Made by a program: the position numbers and the translations under genes. Source: CAYJPA01 sp964371945 (GTDB lineage Bacteria; Chloroflexota; Chloroflexia; Thermomicrobiales; UBA6265). From it: a stretch of 64,000 bases of DNA. This document shows, in pieces, positions 61,381-64,000 of this stretch. The stretch covers positions 1-64,000 of the forward strand of contig CAYJPA010000017.1 in NCBI GenBank assembly GCA_964371945.1. Direction: 5' to 3'. How positions within the stretch are numbered: position 1 is the stretch's first letter; every line of letters starts with the position of its first letter. The notes under the pieces were generated by a model, which worked only from the letters and a program-made list of their open reading frames with translations, did not search any database and was not told the origin of the DNA.

Positions 61381-62838
61381 TCAGGCGCTTTGAGATGCGG
61401 CCGGAATCGGGCGATACACCGTCAGTGCGGCAATCGCGCCAAAGGTCATGAGGAGGGCAATCGCGATCGCAATTCGCTCAACCCCAAAGACATCAGCCGC
61501 CACGCCCGCCAGCAAGGTCGGGATCAGAGCGCCGAGGTTCTGCAACAACGACTGCGTCGCAATCACCTGGCCCCGGAGCGCGGGCGCGGTTCTACCTAAC
61601 AACACGGCTCTTGCCGAAACACTGACCACGGACGAGGCAAATCCGGCCGGCACGCTAAGTAGCATGACCAGCAGGATCAAGGGCGGAACTCGCACCAGTT
61701 CTGCGATCCGGTCGGTCGGAATCTGCAACGTGTTATTGAGAAGTTCTCGAAGCGACTCCACAAAGCCGAGCGAACCGACACAGACAGCGAAGAGGATCAA
61801 GCACAATGTGGCGGCTCGTCGTGCACCAATGAGGATATCGATTAACGGTGCGAGTCGCAGACCAAGCACGAGTCCGAGCGCCGCCGGTGCAAAGACAAAG
61901 ACCGTATTCTCGGCCCCGGTATCAAGCACGCCCCGTAGATACAGCGGCATGATCACAAGTAGAGCACTGGCGCCAATTCCAACGAGGATGTCGTTGATCA
62001 TCACCTCGTACATGACGGGATCGTTACGAGATGCATGCCAACCATTGAGGAGCATTCGCTTGACGGTCGCGCTCGAAGCTCGCGGCTTCGCTTCTCGAAC
62101 CCGGCGCTCCGCCGGTGGAGGCAAGAGGAAAAGGAGTAGCGTTCCGGACATGAAGAGCATCGCGCAGACCGCGAATAGCGAGGGCGCTCCAAGCGTCTTG
62201 AGCAACAACGGCGCGAGCATAACGAGTCCCAAGAGTTGCGCCAGCGTCAGAGCCAGGTTTGAGAGTGCCTGCGCACTCGTGTAGCGGTCTCGCGGAACCA
62301 ACATCGCCATGACCGACGGTTCGGCCGGGGAGTAGAACTGATGGATCGTCCACATGCCGAGCGTGGCGGCAAAGATCCCGGCCAGTGATGGCTCGTTCTG
62401 AATCAGCGAGATCGCGAAAACGAACCGCAAGAGATTCAAGATGATCATTAGCGGGCGCTTAGGCACCGCGTCAACGACGACCCCGGCAGGCAATCCAAAC
62501 GCTAGAGAAGGAATGATCGCGCAGAGGACAAACAGCGAGTTGTAGAACGACGCGTCGGTACGGTCGACCACGATGATGAGGAGCGCGTAGATGAACGCGC
62601 CTTGCCCTGTTTGAATCAGAAGTCGCGACACCCAGTAGAGTCGAAACCCTTCGAGTGTCAACAGTCGGGGCAGTGGAGGACCGGTCGGTCCGCGCCGCCG
62701 CTTGCCGACAGGCGCCGGGATCGCCTTCGCACCTACCTTGGCCGAAGTGAACTTGCGAGTCGCAGTCACACGCACCGGCGGAGGTGCCGGACTGATCGGG
62801 CGCATGGCTTTTGGCTTGGCGGGCTCGCGATCGGTCAT
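61381..62838 (-). CDS. MFS transporter with long basic N-terminus
   Basis: 485 residues. After about 65 basic, Pro/Lys-rich residues come about 12 membrane helices. GFRLYWVSRLLIQTGQGAFI at the start and LPAGVVVDAVPKRPLMIILN between helices 2 and 3 are the MFS pattern of the enterobactin-exporter-like/MFS_3 group. It is probably a drug or metabolite exporter; the substrate is unknown. The N-terminal extension is unusual for this group. Confidence 0.87.
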   Translation of the reverse strand: MTDREPAKPKAMRPISPAPPPVRVTATRKFTSAKVGAKAIPAPVGKRRRGPTGPPLPRLLTLEGFRLYWVSRLLIQTGQGAFIYALLIIVVDRTDASFYNSLFVLCAIIPSLAFGLPAGVVVDAVPKRPLMIILNLLRFVFAISLIQNEPSLAGIFAATLGMWTIHQFYSPAEPSVMAMLVPRDRYTSAQALSNLALTLAQLLGLVMLAPLLLKTLGAPSLFAVCAMLFMSGTLLLFLLPPPAERRVREAKPRASSATVKRMLLNGWHASRNDPVMYEVMINDILVGIGASALLVIMPLYLRGVLDTGAENTVFVFAPAALGLVLGLRLAPLIDILIGARRAATLCLILFAVCVGSLGFVESLRELLNNTLQIPTDRIAELVRVPPLILLVMLLSVPAGFASSVVSVSARAVLLGRTAPALRGQVIATQSLLQNLGALIPTLLAGVAADVFGVERIAIAIALLMTFGAIAALTVYRPIPAASQSA

Positions 62839-62956
62839 TGCACCAGCGCTCTTGTCGACCTCCGGTTCGTCGCTTCGATATCAGACTAGCGCAACGCTCG
62901 GCTCCTCGCTATCGGGCAAGGGTTCCAACCAGTTCAGAACGCGAACGGGACCAGGA

Positions 62957-63451
62957 CTAGGTCAACGATGGAAGCGCGTCGCGAATGGAGTCCACCGACG
63001 GGCGGATATCGAGGAAAGAGGTCAGCAGAAGCAGATCGGCGACGATTAGGATCAGCGCCAGCGCAAACGGCGCCGCGGGACCGGCCGCCGCAAACAGACG
63101 ACGAAATCGCAACCGATCGATGCTGTTGAGCAAAAAGATGACCCAACCCGCTCCGAGCATGATGCCGCCCAAGACAAGACCGTCAGTGCGCGGTAACTCT
63201 TTCCAGGCGATCACCGCAAGATTGAGCACCGCCAACACGGCGCCCGGCAGGATCAGAAGTGCGACTACCCCCCAGATCGGATGAGCGCGCCGTTCGGACA
63301 TCGCCATCCTGGTCGCGCGACGCTGATGGGGCCATGCCCCTTCAACGGCCTCTTCCACGGCTTCGATCGTGAAAACCATCAGCAGGCACACGCCGATCAA
63401 CAACCAGAGCCGATGGTTGTCCGTGTGCAAAACATCCGGGAAATCAGGCAT
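62957..63451 (-). CDS. Four-helix membrane protein of unknown function
   Basis: 164 residues with membrane helices at about 15-35 (LWLLIGVCLLMVFTIEAVEE), 60-82, 88-108 and 122-145. The ATG has GAGGAAC just upstream. No domain is recognised. It is upstream of the MFS gene on the same strand, separated by 118 bases. Confidence 0.65.
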   Translation of the reverse strand: MPDFPDVLHTDNHRLWLLIGVCLLMVFTIEAVEEAVEGAWPHQRRATRMAMSERRAHPIWGVVALLILPGAVLAVLNLAVIAWKELPRTDGLVLGGIMLGAGWVIFLLNSIDRLRFRRLFAAAGPAAPFALALILIVADLLLLTSFLDIRPSVDSIRDALPSLT

Positions 63452-63561
63452 TGTTCCTCGAAATCGATGACGCGAATTGACCGAATCCGGCCGGTCCCAG
63501 CGTTAACGCCACGAGGGTAGCACACCGTTTCGGGAGCGGGCAGCCTGTGGTGGACGTCACC

Positions 63562-64000
63562 CTACCGTGTCAGGAAGTTGCTGGTCGCCAACCCCAAACG
63601 CCGGACACCTTCTCGGATTCGATCCTCCGGGAGGGTCGAAAAGTTCAGCCGGAACGAGTTGCGGATTTCCTGCCCGCGCGGATAGAACCAGGCCCCTGGG
63701 AGAAACGCGACACCACTCGCGGCAGCAAGCGGCAAAAGCTCGTCAGTCGCGAATCCGCTCGGAAGCGTGACCCAGACGAAGAAACCACCTTCAGGATGCG
63801 ACCACGTTACTCCCGGCGGCATGTACTCTTCGAGACTCGAGATCAGCGCATCTCTCCGCGCTCGATACACCGGCCGCGCTCGCTCGACATGCGCGTCGAG
63901 AAACCCCTCCGCGGCATGGAAAACAGTCCGCATGATCATTCGATCGCCGTGGATATCCGAAGCCTCTTTCACCATCGCGAGCATTGGAAAGAGATCATCC
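63562..64000 (-). CDS. Class I/II aminotransferase, C-terminal part, cut by window edge
   Basis: The open frame continues beyond base 64000 and ends at 63562, giving at least 145 residues. HPEGGFFVWVTLPSGFATDE, GVAFLPGAWFYPRG and NSFRLNFSTLPEDRIREGVR are the C-terminal motifs of PLP-dependent fold-type I aminotransferases of the 2-aminoadipate/LysN or MocR kind. The PLP lysine would lie outside the window. Whether an N-terminal GntR domain exists cannot be seen. Confidence 0.85.
   Translation of the reverse strand, partial: DDLFPMLAMVKEASDIHGDRMIMRTVFHAAEGFLDAHVERARPVYRARRDALISSLEEYMPPGVTWSHPEGGFFVWVTLPSGFATDELLPLAAASGVAFLPGAWFYPRGQEIRNSFRLNFSTLPEDRIREGVRRLGLATSNFLTR

Overview
The window reads as a dense, GC-rich chromosomal segment of a free-living, aerobic bacterium. 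I infer the Chloroflexota, probably Thermomicrobia-like, from three things: a reduced nuo operon, ECF sigma genes paired with membrane PQQ-propeller proteins, and a Cys-rich exported protein with a twin-arginine-like leader. No rRNA or tRNA was seen, so this placement is an inference. No CRISPR array, prophage or origin was seen.

Layout. 1-4.3 kb is a scarred accessory patch: an IS5-type transposase cut by the window edge, a secreted lytic transglycosylase/discoidin protein, a paralogous C-terminal remnant, and an IS256 remnant joined to it. 4.5-6.7 kb holds an ECF sigma factor coupled to a membrane-anchored eight-repeat PQQ propeller. 6.9-14.5 kb has a LuxR-type fragment, aconitase, a GMC oxidoreductase, an exported C39-like protein, a frameshifted FMN reductase and a ParDE toxin-antitoxin pair. 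14.6-26.7 kb is on the minus strand: nuoABCD-H-JKLMN, lacking nuoE, F, G and I, followed by GNAT and NUDIX genes. 26.9-43.3 kb is mostly housekeeping: pcm, an amidohydrolase, a serine hydrolase, a glycogen-debranching-type enzyme, a prolyl oligopeptidase, a MocR regulator divergent from dinB-azlCD, fabI, an M19 dipeptidase, rpsR and apt. 43.4-48.4 kb has an orphan multi-PAS histidine kinase, an LCP protein and an SRPBCC protein.

48.5-52.5 kb is the most system-like region. It is a five-gene minus-strand operon behind a consensus TTGACA-N16-TATAAT promoter, encoding a small secreted protein, a lipoprotein, a MacA-like adaptor, an ABC ATPase and a MacB/FtsX-like permease. It sits between a complete SRPBCC gene and a truncated relative of that gene, and looks like an acquired secretion or self-export module. 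Directly beyond it (52.9-55.6 kb) is a second ECF sigma/PQQ-propeller pair.

55.7-64 kb carries a candidate leaderless 41-codon ORF with a strong terminator in front of tyrS, then a DinB protein, a Cys-rich exported protein, a PD-(D/E)XK plus exonuclease-like fusion (DUF2779 type), two small membrane proteins, an MFS transporter and an aminotransferase cut by the right edge.

Two themes stand out. One is cell-surface sensing and secretion: two sigma/propeller pairs, the histidine kinase, the export operon and the secreted repeat proteins. The other is genome scarring: IS remnants, truncated paralogues, a frameshift, REP-like repeats and a start codon left without its gene. All family assignments come from reading translated motifs; no database search was run.
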